Shown here: positions 18,599 to 27,472 of the stretch, piece by piece
Layout: every line of letters starts with the position of its first letter
How positions within the stretch are numbered: position 1 is the first letter of the stretch
Source: an uncultured Bacteroidota bacterium
GTDB taxonomy: Bacteria; Bacteroidota; Bacteroidia; Flavobacteriales; Flavobacteriaceae
Length of the DNA: 64,000 nt
NCBI GenBank assembly: GCA_902517895.1
Contig: CABYEA010000005.1
Span: 1-64,000, forward strand
Direction: 5' to 3'
Notes under the pieces: generated by a model
What the model saw: the letters and a program-made list of their open reading frames with translations, nothing else
What the model was told of the DNA's origin: nothing
Database searches by the model: none
Program-made: the position numbers and the translations under genes

Positions 18599-18629
18599 CA
18601 AAGCTAAATTAACTTAAGTGTGTCTTCAA
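18599..18629 (-). promoter_or_regulatory. possible flavobacterial promoter for doxX
   Basis: Read on the minus strand: TTG (18629-18627), a 20-base spacer, then TAGCTTTG (18606-18599), matching the Bacteroidota pattern TTG-N19/20-TAnnTTTG. The box ends 5 bases before the annotated ATG at 18593, so the transcript would have little or no leader. Confidence 0.4.
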
Positions 18630-18741
18630 TTATTGGTTTTTTCGATATTTCACTTAAAGCATTGTTTTCAGTTTCTAATATAAAGATTAGTTCTTAAAGG
18701 GGTCTTATGGCATGGTTTTTTATTAGATAATTATAAAAATC

Positions 18742-19302
18742 ATGAAAAAATTAATATACTTTTTAAGCTTGAGCTGCCTGCTTGGCTACTCTCAAAATCA
18801 AGTAAACCTGGAAGAAAGTTCTGTAAAATGGACTGGGGAACAGCTTTCAGGAAAGTCTCATTACGGTACTCTTACGTTCAAATCTGCTGACTTAAGTTTT
18901 AGTGATGAAAAATTAGTTGGAGGCAACTTCATAGTAGACATGACGTCTCTTTCTGTTGATGATTTAACTGGAAGGGGTAAAAAATCACTCGAAGGGCACC
19001 TAAAGTCTGATGATTTTTTTTCAGTCGACAACTTTAATTTTTCAGAGTTAAAGCTTAAGAATGTTACTATGATTTCAGAAAAAGAATATAGTACCACTGG
19101 TGATTTAACAATTAAGGGTTACACTCACGAGGCTAAGGTGTCTTTCTATGCAGAAGAGGGGTCAAAAAACATGATAGCAAAACTAATATTTGACAGGTCA
19201 AAATATGATGTGAAATACGGTTCGGGAAGCTTTTTTGAAAACCTAGGAGACAAATTAATTCTTGATGACATTGAGTTAGAGGTAATACTGGTTGTGATGT
19301 AA
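18742..19302 (+). CDS. YceI family periplasmic protein
   Basis: A 186-residue protein with a signal peptide (residues 1-17, LGYSQ) followed by a lipocalin-like YceI domain that binds isoprenoid-type lipids in known members. Family features are VKWTGEQLSGKSHYGTL, the SLEGHLKSDDFFSVDNF stretch and GDLTIKGYTHEAKV. The length is normal. A strong terminator at 19325-19353 follows and is shared with the tRNA gene that is read toward it. Confidence 0.93.
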   Translation: MKKLIYFLSLSCLLGYSQNQVNLEESSVKWTGEQLSGKSHYGTLTFKSADLSFSDEKLVGGNFIVDMTSLSVDDLTGRGKKSLEGHLKSDDFFSVDNFNFSELKLKNVTMISEKEYSTTGDLTIKGYTHEAKVSFYAEEGSKNMIAKLIFDRSKYDVKYGSGSFFENLGDKLILDDIELEVILVVM

Positions 19303-19324
19303 TGATTTTGAAATAAGTCCAATG

Positions 19325-19353
19325 AAAAACCCCTCTACTTGAGGGGTTTTTTT
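19325..19353. terminator. bidirectional rho-independent terminator between yceI-like gene and tRNA
   Basis: A perfect 11-bp stem (AAAAACCCCTC and GAGGGGTTTTT) encloses a five-base loop and is flanked by A and T runs, so it can end transcription from both sides. Confidence 0.92.
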
Positions 19354-19354
19354 G

Positions 19355-19428
19355 TGGTCCCACCTGGGCTCGAACCAGGGACCAAATGATTATGAGTCAT
19401 CTACTCTAACCAACTGAGCTATAGGACC
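19355..19428 (-). tRNA. tRNA with anticodon CAU (Met, or Ile2 if modified)
   Basis: Read on the minus strand the sequence folds as a cloverleaf: a 7-bp acceptor stem (GGTCCTA with TGGGACC), a D-arm TAGCTCAGTTGG, an anticodon stem-loop GATGA-CTCATAA-TCATT with anticodon CAT, and a T-arm CTGGTTCGAGCCCAG. The discriminator is A and CCA is not encoded. The CAU anticodon serves elongator Met or, after lysidine modification by TilS, isoleucine AUA codons. The stem does not let me decide, although it is not the initiator type. Confidence 0.95.
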
Positions 19429-19474
19429 AAATAGTCTGCAATATTAATGAATGTTTTGTTAATGGCAAAACATC

Positions 19475-19876
19475 TTAAATTTCTTCACAAAGCTCAACCA
19501 AAACGCCATTAGTTGTTTTTGGGTGTAAAAAAACAATATTCTTATTGTCAGCACCTTTTTTGGGGGTTGTTGAGATAAACTCAAAGCCTAGAGACTCAAG
19601 CCTCTCAATCTCTTTTTTTATATTGTCGACGTGGAGTGCAATATGGTGTACTCCTTCATTTCTTTTTGAGATAAATTTTTCTATCGGAGAATCGCTGCTG
19701 ATGGCATTAAGCAATTCAAGTTTTTGATCAGCGATTTTGAAAAATGATGTGGTTATACCTTCAGATTTTACCTCTTCATGCTTATAAGCTTTTTTTCCTA
19801 GTAATTTTTCGAAAATTTCTTCTGATTTTTGCAGGTCCTTAACTGCAATACCAATATGCTCAATTTTTTTAATCAC
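19475..19876 (-). CDS. mce: methylmalonyl-CoA epimerase
   Basis: A 133-residue metal enzyme of the glyoxalase/VOC fold that interconverts the two methylmalonyl-CoA epimers in propionyl-CoA metabolism. It opens with IEHIGIAVKDLQKSE and contains GVHHIALHVDNI and a C-terminal VLVELCEE, giving the His/Glu metal ligands in the expected order. The length is typical. It is read away from rbfA and lies just upstream of the tRNA on the same strand. Confidence 0.94.
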   Translation of the reverse strand: MIKKIEHIGIAVKDLQKSEEIFEKLLGKKAYKHEEVKSEGITTSFFKIADQKLELLNAISSDSPIEKFISKRNEGVHHIALHVDNIKKEIERLESLGFEFISTTPKKGADNKNIVFLHPKTTNGVLVELCEEI

Positions 19877-19941
19877 TCTACAAATTTAGTTTAATTTTAT
19901 TTTTGTTTAAATTAAAGGAGTAAATGTTCTAATTTTACCCA

Positions 19942-20304
19942 ATGGAAACAACCAGACAAAAAAAGATTTCAAAACTTCTTCAAAAAGATGTTGCAGAAAT
20001 TTTACAAATTAAACTTAAAAAACAGGGAAATTATGGCCTTTTACTTTCGATTACTAAAGTTTCCGTAACTGTTGATTTTTCAGTTGCTAAAATATTTTTA
20101 AGTGTCTTTCCTTCTCATATGTCCAAACAGGCTATGGGTGAGGTTTCTAAAATGTCAGGTAGAATTAGGCACGAGGTTGCTCAAAGGGCAAAAAAGCAAT
20201 TAAGAAAGGTTCCTGAATTATTATTTTTTCTCGATGACTCTCTTGATTACATAGAGAAAATTGAAGACTCATTAAAAGGGTTAGACAACCCTTTAAGAAA
20301 ATAA
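19942..20304 (+). CDS. rbfA: ribosome-binding factor A
   Basis: A 120-residue KH-type protein that binds the 30S subunit and helps mature the 5' end of 16S rRNA. It opens METTRQKKISKLLQKDVAEILQ and has the family stretch GRIRHEVAQRAKKQLRKVPEL and the FFLDDSLDY motif. Its stop lies three bases before the TTG start of a LolE-like permease, an arrangement also seen in relatives. Confidence 0.97.
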   Translation: METTRQKKISKLLQKDVAEILQIKLKKQGNYGLLLSITKVSVTVDFSVAKIFLSVFPSHMSKQAMGEVSKMSGRIRHEVAQRAKKQLRKVPELLFFLDDSLDYIEKIEDSLKGLDNPLRK

Positions 20305-20307
20305 GTT

Positions 20308-21495
20308 TTGAGTTTTTCAAGATACATATCCCTAAGATACTTTTTTACTAAAAGCAAAAACACTGCAATAAACTATATGTCAATTCTTGCTATTGTTGGA
20401 GTTATAATAAGTACTGCGGCAATGTTTGTGGTATTATCTGGGTTTAGTGGCTTGAAAAACTATAGTCTTGAGTTTATTTCATCTATATCGCCTGAGCTAA
20501 AAATTTCATCGGTCAAAGGAAAAACCTTTGAGTTCAGTGATGAAATGAAGTCTTTCTTTGAAAAAGAGAATATTGATTATGGGCTTTCGGTTGAGGACAA
20601 GGCGCTTCTTTCAATTAACCAAAACAACCGAATTATAAAAATAAGAGGTGTGGATCAAGGTTTTCCAAAAACGAGCATTGACTCAATGATTTATGAGGGG
20701 CGTTGGTTTAGGGTTGGTGAAAATGAAATTGTTGTTGGTTGGGGTACTGCATATGATCTGGGAATAAGCACAATGGACGTTGTCAACCCTGCTATAATGT
20801 ACGCTCCAAGGCCCGGTAGGGGCCAGGTATTGTCTGAAGAAGATATCATGAGCTCAAAAAGAGTACTAAGCTCTGGCATTTTTTCTCTTAACGAAGAGTT
20901 AAACAACAATCTTATCTTTTGTGATTTAAATCTTGCTAGAAACCTGTTTAGTTTAAGTGATCAAGAGGTTAGCTCAATTGATATTTACTCAAGTGGAGTT
21001 TCTGCTAAAAAAGTAGCATTGTTTTTTGGCATTAATTTTACAGTTGAAGACCAAATACAGCAAAACGAAACCATTTATAAAATGTTAAATACTGAACAAT
21101 TTGCAATATATCTTATATTTTCCTTAATTGTTATTGTTGCGCTTTTTAATTTATTTGGGTGCCTTATAATGATGGGGCTTGAAAAAAAAGAAAACCTCCA
21201 CACTCTGCTTGTTTTGGGGGCGACTAAGAGTCAGGTTGGTAAAATATTTTTTTTTAACGGACTACTTGTGACCATTACGGGCTGTTTTACTGGTATTCTT
21301 TTTGGGGGTGTGTTGATTTTTCTGCAGCAATACTTGTCTCTGTTTATGATCACTCCTACTTTAGCGTATCCTGTGATTTTTGAGTTAAGCAACCTTTTGT
21401 TTGTGTTTGCTGTTGTGGTTGTTTTTGGGGCAACTTCGTCTGCTTTAATTTCTTATTATGTCAAAAAGAGTATTCCGCAAATTTCTCAGAAATAG
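20308..21495 (+). CDS. FtsX/LolE-like ABC transporter permease
   Basis: A 395-residue inner-membrane protein with one N-terminal helix (about 20-45), a large periplasmic domain, and three C-terminal helices (about 265-290, 310-340 and 360-385). This is the MacB/FtsX layout of lipoprotein-releasing permeases (LolC/E). The family stretch NYMSILAIVGVIISTAAMF and the C-terminal LVLGATKSQVGKIFFFNG are visible. The start is TTG at 20308, right after rbfA; no ATG fits the conserved N-terminus. The 3' end overlaps dusB on the other strand by 35 bp. The ATPase partner is not in the window. Confidence 0.85.
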   Translation: MSFSRYISLRYFFTKSKNTAINYMSILAIVGVIISTAAMFVVLSGFSGLKNYSLEFISSISPELKISSVKGKTFEFSDEMKSFFEKENIDYGLSVEDKALLSINQNNRIIKIRGVDQGFPKTSIDSMIYEGRWFRVGENEIVVGWGTAYDLGISTMDVVNPAIMYAPRPGRGQVLSEEDIMSSKRVLSSGIFSLNEELNNNLIFCDLNLARNLFSLSDQEVSSIDIYSSGVSAKKVALFFGINFTVEDQIQQNETIYKMLNTEQFAIYLIFSLIVIVALFNLFGCLIMMGLEKKENLHTLLVLGATKSQVGKIFFFNGLLVTITGCFTGILFGGVLIFLQQYLSLFMITPTLAYPVIFELSNLLFVFAVVVVFGATSSALISYYVKKSIPQISQK

Positions 21496-22450
21496 AATCA
21501 AGAATCTCATATACTTGTGTCGATGTTTCGGTTGTAACCAATCTTTGTCTAAAGGGCTTAAAATTTTCAACTCCTTTAAAATAGTTTGAGTAGTGTCTTC
21601 TCGTTTCATATACCCCAAGCCTTTCTCCTTTCCATGCAACTGACATTTCTAGGTGGCGTTTTGCAATAGCTGCCCTCTCCCTTATAGATGCTGGTTGTTT
21701 GTGAAGGCCTGTTTCAAAATAATGTTTTACCTCGTTAAAAAACCAAGGGTTTCCAATCGAAGCTCTGCCTATCATGGCTCCATCTAAACCTAGATTATCT
21801 CTGATGTGCATTGCTCTCTCAGGTGTATTTATGTCTCCATTTGCAAAAACAGGAATATGCATTCTTGGGTTGTTTTTTACTTTTTCTATATAACTCCAAT
21901 CTGCATCTCCCTTATACATCTGAGCCCTTGTTCTTCCGTGAATGGCGATTGCTTTACAGCCTATGTCTTGCAGTCTTTCTGCTACTTCAACTATTTTAAT
22001 CGAATCATGATCCCACCCTAGTCTTGTCTTGACTGTGACAGGCAAGTTTGTCCTTTCAACAATTGCTTTAGTTAAGCTTTCCATTAAACATATGTCTTTT
22101 AGTATTCCCGCGCCGGCCCCCTTAGAGACTACTTTTTTAACCGGACAGCCATAATTGATATCTATTATATCTGGATTCGATTTTTCAACTATATCAACGG
22201 CTTGAAGCATGGAGTCAAGGTTTGCTCCAAAGATTTGTATCCCCACTGGTCGTTCTTTCTCATATATGTCAAGCTTGATTACGCTTTTTGCAGCGTCTCT
22301 TATTAGGCCTTCCGATGAAATAAACTCTGTGTAAACCACGTCGGCTCCATTCTCTTTACACAAAGCCCTAAACGGTGGGTCACTCACATCTTCCATTGGT
22401 GCAAGCAATAAAGGAAAGTTTCCTAACTCTATGTTTCCGATTTTTACCAA
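21461..22450 (-). CDS. dusB: tRNA-dihydrouridine synthase
   Basis: A 329-residue FMN enzyme that reduces uridine in the D-loop of tRNAs. Features are APMEDVSDPPFRALC near the N-terminus, the catalytic cysteine in INYGCPVKKV, TVKTRLGW, AIHGRTRAQMY, VFANGDI and GAMIGRASIGNPW. The length is normal for the DusB group. The gene converges on and overlaps the LolE-like permease. A TATCTTTG box on the minus strand at 22477-22470 could be part of its promoter. Confidence 0.96.
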   Translation of the reverse strand: MVKIGNIELGNFPLLLAPMEDVSDPPFRALCKENGADVVYTEFISSEGLIRDAAKSVIKLDIYEKERPVGIQIFGANLDSMLQAVDIVEKSNPDIIDINYGCPVKKVVSKGAGAGILKDICLMESLTKAIVERTNLPVTVKTRLGWDHDSIKIVEVAERLQDIGCKAIAIHGRTRAQMYKGDADWSYIEKVKNNPRMHIPVFANGDINTPERAMHIRDNLGLDGAMIGRASIGNPWFFNEVKHYFETGLHKQPASIRERAAIAKRHLEMSVAWKGERLGVYETRRHYSNYFKGVENFKPFRQRLVTTETSTQVYEILDSISEKFAEYSF

Positions 22451-22542
22451 ACTTTTACTTTTGTATTTGCAAAGATAACCAAGTCTTTAATATAGTTTTA
22501 TAACAATAATTTTTACTTACTTTTGTTCACTAAGAATAGCCA

Positions 22543-24339
22543 ATGAAAAACATAAGAAATTTTTGCATTATCGCTCATATAGACCACGGGAAGAGCACAT
22601 TGGCTGATAGGCTTTTAGAATTCACTGGGTCGATAACTGACCGAGAAAAACAAGACCAGCTGTTAGATGATATGGACCTTGAAAGAGAAAGGGGTATTAC
22701 AATAAAGTCTCATGCGATTCAAATGTACTATGAGCACGGCGAAGAAGATTTTGTGCTAAATCTAATAGACACCCCTGGTCATGTTGATTTTTCTTATGAG
22801 GTCTCTAGATCAATAGCTGCTTGTGAAGGGGCGCTTCTAGTTGTTGATGCAGCACAAAGTATTCAGGCTCAAACTATTTCTAATCTTTATCTTGCCTTAG
22901 AAAACGATCTTGAAATAATTCCTGTTTTGAACAAGGTAGACCTTCCAAGCGCAAACCCTCAGGAAGTTACCGATGATATCGTTGATCTTCTTGGGTGTAA
23001 GGCTGAAGATGTGATTCCCTCAAGTGCAAAAACAGGTCTCGGGGTTGAAAATATTTTGTCTGCTATTATAGAGAGAATTCCTTCACCATCAGGTGACCCA
23101 GAAAAACCCTTGCAGGCGCTTATTTTTGATTCAGTATACAATCCATTTAGAGGAATTGAAACATATTTTCGTGTGATTAACGGGTCAATCAAAAAAAATC
23201 AAAAAATTAAATTTCTTGCTACCGATAAATCATACGGGGCAGACGAAGTTGGAACATTAAACCTTAAGCAAAAGCCGAAAACAGAAATTTTTGCAGGCGA
23301 TGTTGGATATCTAATTACCGGTATAAAAGAAGCAAAAGAAGTAAAGGTTGGGGATACTATTATAGATTTTGAAAACCCAACTAATGAAGCTATCTCTGGT
23401 TTTGAAGATGTAAAACCAATGGTTTTTGCTGGAATATATCCCGTCGACACCGAGGACTACGAAGAGCTTCGAGGTGCTATGGAAAAGCTTCAGCTTAACG
23501 ATGCTTCTTTGGTTTTTGTTCCTGAGAGCTCTGCTGCCTTGGGTTTTGGTTTTAGGTGTGGTTTTCTAGGAATGTTGCACATGGAAATTGTTCAGGAAAG
23601 GCTTGAAAGAGAGTTTGGAATGACTGTTATAACCACAGTGCCTAATGTTTCTTATCACGCTTTTTCAAAAAAGCATACCGAAGAAATCATTCTTGTAAAC
23701 AACCCTTCTGATTTACCCGACCCTTCTTCTCTTGACAGGGTTGAAGAACCTTTTATTAAGGCTGCTGTTATTACAAAATCTGATTTTATCGGAAATGTTA
23801 TGTCATTATGTATTGAAAAAAGAGGGGTTATAAAGAGCCAAACATACTTAACTACCACAAGAGTTGAGTTAATTTTTGATATGCCTTTAGCAGAAATTGT
23901 TTTTGATTTCTATGATCGGCTAAAAACTGTTTCAAAAGGATATGCTTCATTTGACTACTCTCCTATTGGGCTTCAACAATCTAAACTTGTGAGGGTTGAT
24001 ATACTTTTAAACGCAAAGCCCATTGACGCTTTGTCGGCCCTTATTCACACCGACAATGCATATAGGATGGGTAAAAAAATCTGTGAAAAGCTTAAGGAGT
24101 TAATTCCTAGACAGCAATTCGACGTTCCAATCCAAGCGGCTATTGGAACAAAGATTATTGCTAGAGAAACAATAAAAGCTGTTCGAAAAGATGTAACTGC
24201 AAAGTGTTATGGCGGGGACATAACCAGAAAAAGAAAGCTTTTAGAAAACCAGAAAAAAGGAAAGAAAAGAATGCGTCAGGTTGGTAGTGTTGAAATTCCT
24301 CAAGAGGCTTTTATGGCTGTGTTAAAACTAAATGACTAG
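22543..24339 (+). CDS. lepA: elongation factor 4 (LepA), ribosome back-translocase GTPase
   Basis: A 598-residue translational GTPase with G1 [17 protein letters not shown]3 [14 protein letters not shown] and G4 NKVDLPSA, then the EF-G-like domains and the LepA-specific C-terminal domain ending in [20 protein letters not shown]. Length and motifs are those of full LepA. A TACTTTTG box at 22518-22525 is a possible promoter element. The stop lies inside the palindrome ACTAGT and shares CTAG with the stop of the convergent permease gene. Confidence 0.98.
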   Translation: MKNIRNFCIIAHIDHGKSTLADRLLEFTGSITDREKQDQLLDDMDLERERGITIKSHAIQMYYEHGEEDFVLNLIDTPGHVDFSYEVSRSIAACEGALLVVDAAQSIQAQTISNLYLALENDLEIIPVLNKVDLPSANPQEVTDDIVDLLGCKAEDVIPSSAKTGLGVENILSAIIERIPSPSGDPEKPLQALIFDSVYNPFRGIETYFRVINGSIKKNQKIKFLATDKSYGADEVGTLNLKQKPKTEIFAGDVGYLITGIKEAKEVKVGDTIIDFENPTNEAISGFEDVKPMVFAGIYPVDTEDYEELRGAMEKLQLNDASLVFVPESSAALGFGFRCGFLGMLHMEIVQERLEREFGMTVITTVPNVSYHAFSKKHTEEIILVNNPSDLPDPSSLDRVEEPFIKAAVITKSDFIGNVMSLCIEKRGVIKSQTYLTTTRVELIFDMPLAEIVFDFYDRLKTVSKGYASFDYSPIGLQQSKLVRVDILLNAKPIDALSALIHTDNAYRMGKKICEKLKELIPRQQFDVPIQAAIGTKIIARETIKAVRKDVTAKCYGGDITRKRKLLENQKKGKKRMRQVGSVEIPQEAFMAVLKLND

Positions 24340-26576
24340 TCCTTAAGGGTGATTCTTAAAACTGAGCAAGCTGCTCTTTCTGTGAACTTATCCTTTCCTC
24401 CTCCAAACAAAACCTTGATCCAATTATCTTTTTCGGGTGTGCCGAGAATTAATAAGTCGTAGCTAGCAGAAATTTCTGAAATTGTTTCCACAGGATCAGA
24501 GCTTTTTAAAATTAGAACTTCCGCATCAACACCAGATTGTTTTAGTTTTTCCTCTGATCGATGCTTAACTGTTTCTGTTGTAGAACTGTTTTCTGGAACA
24601 ACATGTAATAGTGTTAAAGACCCTCCAAAATAATCACAAACATTTTTTGCAATGCTTATAAAGTTTTTATCCTTTCTTCCAGGTCTTAGGGCTAATAAAA
24701 CTTTTCCTACATAACGAACTCCGTTGTCTCTATAAAGCGCTAGGTTAGAGTTTATGTTTGCCAATAGCCAGCCTATTGGATTTGTAATAAAAATTCCTGT
24801 TGTTGGTCTTCCGTCCCACCCCATCACAAGCCAATCACAGCTGCTTTGAGAGCTTAGTTGGTTGATTGTGTCTGAAAGCTCGTGGGTTACTACGGCTTCA
24901 AAATCAACAGATATTTTTTGAGATTCTGATAGTCTTGAAAGTCTTCTTTTTAAGGAATTCTCTGTAGGTGAGTCTTCTAAGAACGCATCAAGATCTGTCT
25001 GGCTTGGCACTTCAGTTATGTTTAGTGCTTGGATTACTTTTTTACTTTGAATCGCCGCAGCCATTTCAACAAGCATTTCTGGTGAGGTTTCATTTCCTAA
25101 AAAAGGGACTATGGCCCCTGCGCTTGATGCTATTTTAGGATCGAGTTTTGAAGATGCTTTTTTTATGTTAATTGCTTTTTGTTTTTTTGTCTCCTGTTTT
25201 TTAGCAAACAATGAAGATGCTGGTCTTTGTGCGTAGTTTTTTAAAACTCCTGATCTCATTACATCCTTTCCATAGACAAAGTAAATCACTGCTCCAATTA
25301 AAAATATTGCAAAAATAGCCAGCAAGGGAACCATGCCTAAAAAGACTAAGAAAAAGATTCCACTTACAATTCCAAAAATCTGAACCCAAGGATAAAGTGG
25401 AGATTTATATTTTGGCTGATACCACTGAGCTGCTGTTTCTCTTAGTACGATTACCGCTAAATTTACTGAAACAAACATCATAACTTTAAATGCGCTGGCC
25501 AGCTTGGCAATCTCAAAGACATCTAAAAACAAAACAACAAGAGCAATAGCCACGCATGTAATAGCAATTGTATTAATCGGGGTTAGAAACTTCTTGTGAA
25601 CTTTACTCCATATTTCTGGAAGAAGACCGTCCCTTGACATTGCAAAAGGAAATCTTGATGAGGCCAAAACTCCTGCATTTACTGTTGAAAGAAGCGTGAG
25701 AACTGCGATAAAGGCAATAGCAGCTCCAACCACATGAACGCCGTTAAACTCAAGTGATGAAATGTTAAGGTCAAGCGCTAATGTATGTATTGGGTTGTAA
25801 TTGCCCGCTAGTTCCGAAAGGCTAACGTTTGCTGTTAAAACAAAAGAAATTAAGACATAAATTATTGTAATTATAAAAAGGGATAAAATCATCCCTTGAG
25901 GTAAGTTTTTGTCTGGGTTTTTGATTTCTTCTGCAATTGCTGCTACTTTGGTTACCCCTGAGTAAGAAAGGTAAACAAATGCAACGGCAAAAATAAGATC
26001 TTTGTATCCTGCAAGCTCAACGGCATCTCCTTTTAGTTTGGCAAAAAACGGGGTTGTTTGGTCCATGGTTTGAAGTCCTAAAACAAAAAGAGCTGCAAGA
26101 ACTAATAAAGCAACAAGAACAGCATAGGATTGAAAATTTCCTGCTTTTTTTGCCCCAACAATATTTAATAGAAAAACTAAAAATAAAAAACCTAAGCCAA
26201 CTGATTTTGTAATCGCCTCACTATCCATGTCTAAAACTACAAGGACATATGCGCCTATTCCAACTAGGGCAAAAGCACATTTTAAAATAAGTGCAATCCA
26301 CAGGCCGAGTCCTGAAATTGTTCCAAATAGAGGTCCAAAAGCTCTTTCTATAAAGACATAGGTTCCTCCCGAGCTTGGCATTGCTGTGGCTAATTCTGAT
26401 TTTGAATATGCTGCGGGTAAAATACAAATAGCTGCAATTAAATAGGCTAACCAAAGAGAGGCTCCAATCTTAGTTGCGGCAAGGCCTGGAAGGACAAAAA
26501 TACCTGTACCAAGCATTCCCCCAATACCTATTGCAATAACTGCAGGCAACGTTAAGCTTCTCTCTAACTTCTTCAA
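24336..26576 (-). CDS. APC-family amino acid permease with C-terminal universal stress protein domains
   Basis: A 746-residue membrane protein. Residues 1-430 have about twelve hydrophobic helices and APC-superfamily signatures such as [15 protein letters not shown] in helix 1 and [21 protein letters not shown] in the middle. After a Lys-rich linker, residues about 470-746 resemble universal stress protein folds: [29 protein letters not shown] and the final [13 protein letters not shown]. The soluble part probably sits in the cytoplasm and may sense nucleotide or stress to control uptake; this is an inference from the domain order. The substrate is unknown. Confidence 0.88.
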   Translation of the reverse strand: MKKLERSLTLPAVIAIGIGGMLGTGIFVLPGLAATKIGASLWLAYLIAAICILPAAYSKSELATAMPSSGGTYVFIERAFGPLFGTISGLGLWIALILKCAFALVGIGAYVLVVLDMDSEAITKSVGLGFLFLVFLLNIVGAKKAGNFQSYAVLVALLVLAALFVLGLQTMDQTTPFFAKLKGDAVELAGYKDLIFAVAFVYLSYSGVTKVAAIAEEIKNPDKNLPQGMILSLFIITIIYVLISFVLTANVSLSELAGNYNPIHTLALDLNISSLEFNGVHVVGAAIAFIAVLTLLSTVNAGVLASSRFPFAMSRDGLLPEIWSKVHKKFLTPINTIAITCVAIALVVLFLDVFEIAKLASAFKVMMFVSVNLAVIVLRETAAQWYQPKYKSPLYPWVQIFGIVSGIFFLVFLGMVPLLAIFAIFLIGAVIYFVYGKDVMRSGVLKNYAQRPASSLFAKKQETKKQKAINIKKASSKLDPKIASSAGAIVPFLGNETSPEMLVEMAAAIQSKKVIQALNITEVPSQTDLDAFLEDSPTENSLKRRLSRLSESQKISVDFEAVVTHELSDTINQLSSQSSCDWLVMGWDGRPTTGIFITNPIGWLLANINSNLALYRDNGVRYVGKVLLALRPGRKDKNFISIAKNVCDYFGGSLTLLHVVPENSSTTETVKHRSEEKLKQSGVDAEVLILKSSDPVETISEISASYDLLILGTPEKDNWIKVLFGGGKDKFTERAACSVLRITLKD

Positions 26577-26620
26577 AATATTGTTTTATATTTATTAAAA
26601 ATACTAAATAATATTTTCAC

Positions 26621-27472
26621 TTGAATCTATATCCCATAATTGCTGGAAACTTTATGCTTGACGGCGGCGCCATGTTTGGCGTTGTTCCAAAATCAATTTG
26701 GCAAAAAACAAACCCTGCAGACAATAACAATATGGTAAAAATTGCTGCGCGCTGTTTGCTTATTGAAGACGGCGATCGGTGTATTTTAATTGATGCGGGA
26801 ATGGGTGATAAGCAAAGTGAAAAGTTCTTTGGCTATTATTATAGGTGGGGGGAAGATTCGCTGGAGTCCTCATTAAAAAAACATGGGTTTCATACTGATG
26901 ATATTACCGATGTTGTCCTAACGCACTTACATTTTGATCACTGCGGTGGTGGGGTGATTCGCTCTGGGGAAAGCTCTTTTGAAACTACTTTTAAAAACGC
27001 AAAATATTGGAGCAATAAGGGTCATTGGGACTGGGCAACCGATCCAAACAAAAGAGAAAGTGCCTCTTTCTTAAAAGAAAACATTCTGCCAATAGAAGAG
27101 TCGGGTCAATTGCATTATTTGGAGAAGGGTGGAGAAGGTTATTTAACCAGGTCTGATCTTGGATTTGATGTGCTCTTTGTGGACGGTCATACCGAAAAAC
27201 AAATGATTCCGGTTGTTAATTATAAAGGACAAAAAATTGCATTTGCTGCTGACCTTGTGCCCACGCATGGTCATGTTCCTTTGCCTTATATTCCTGGTTA
27301 TGACATAAGGCCTTTAATCTCTTTGAAAGAAAAAGATTTATTCTTAAATTATTGCGCCGAAAACAATGTGTTCTTGTTTTTTGAGCACGATGCTTTTGTA
27401 GAGCTTGCTTCGCTTCAGAAAACCGAGAGAGGTGTTCGTCTAAACAAAAAACTAAACCTGCTCGACTTATGA
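26621..27472 (+). CDS. MBL-fold metallo-hydrolase
   Basis: A 283-residue hydrolase with the metallo-beta-lactamase metal motif HLHFDHCGG, preceded by ILIDAGMGDK and followed by FVDGHTEKQ and LFFEHDAF, giving the usual two-metal ligand set. The start is TTG at 26621, because the N-terminus (NLYPIIAGNF-LDGGAMFG) aligns with what I recall of relatives and the first ATG at 26654 would cut this conserved part. It overlaps the endonuclease gene by ATGA, so the two are co-translated. The substrate is unknown. Confidence 0.88.
   Translation: MNLYPIIAGNFMLDGGAMFGVVPKSIWQKTNPADNNNMVKIAARCLLIEDGDRCILIDAGMGDKQSEKFFGYYYRWGEDSLESSLKKHGFHTDDITDVVLTHLHFDHCGGGVIRSGESSFETTFKNAKYWSNKGHWDWATDPNKRESASFLKENILPIEESGQLHYLEKGGEGYLTRSDLGFDVLFVDGHTEKQMIPVVNYKGQKIAFAADLVPTHGHVPLPYIPGYDIRPLISLKEKDLFLNYCAENNVFLFFEHDAFVELASLQKTERGVRLNKKLNLLDL

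Noticed and set aside
19355..19428. The tRNA gene as an integration site
   Set aside because: No integrase, duplicated tRNA 3' end or foreign gene cluster lies next to it.
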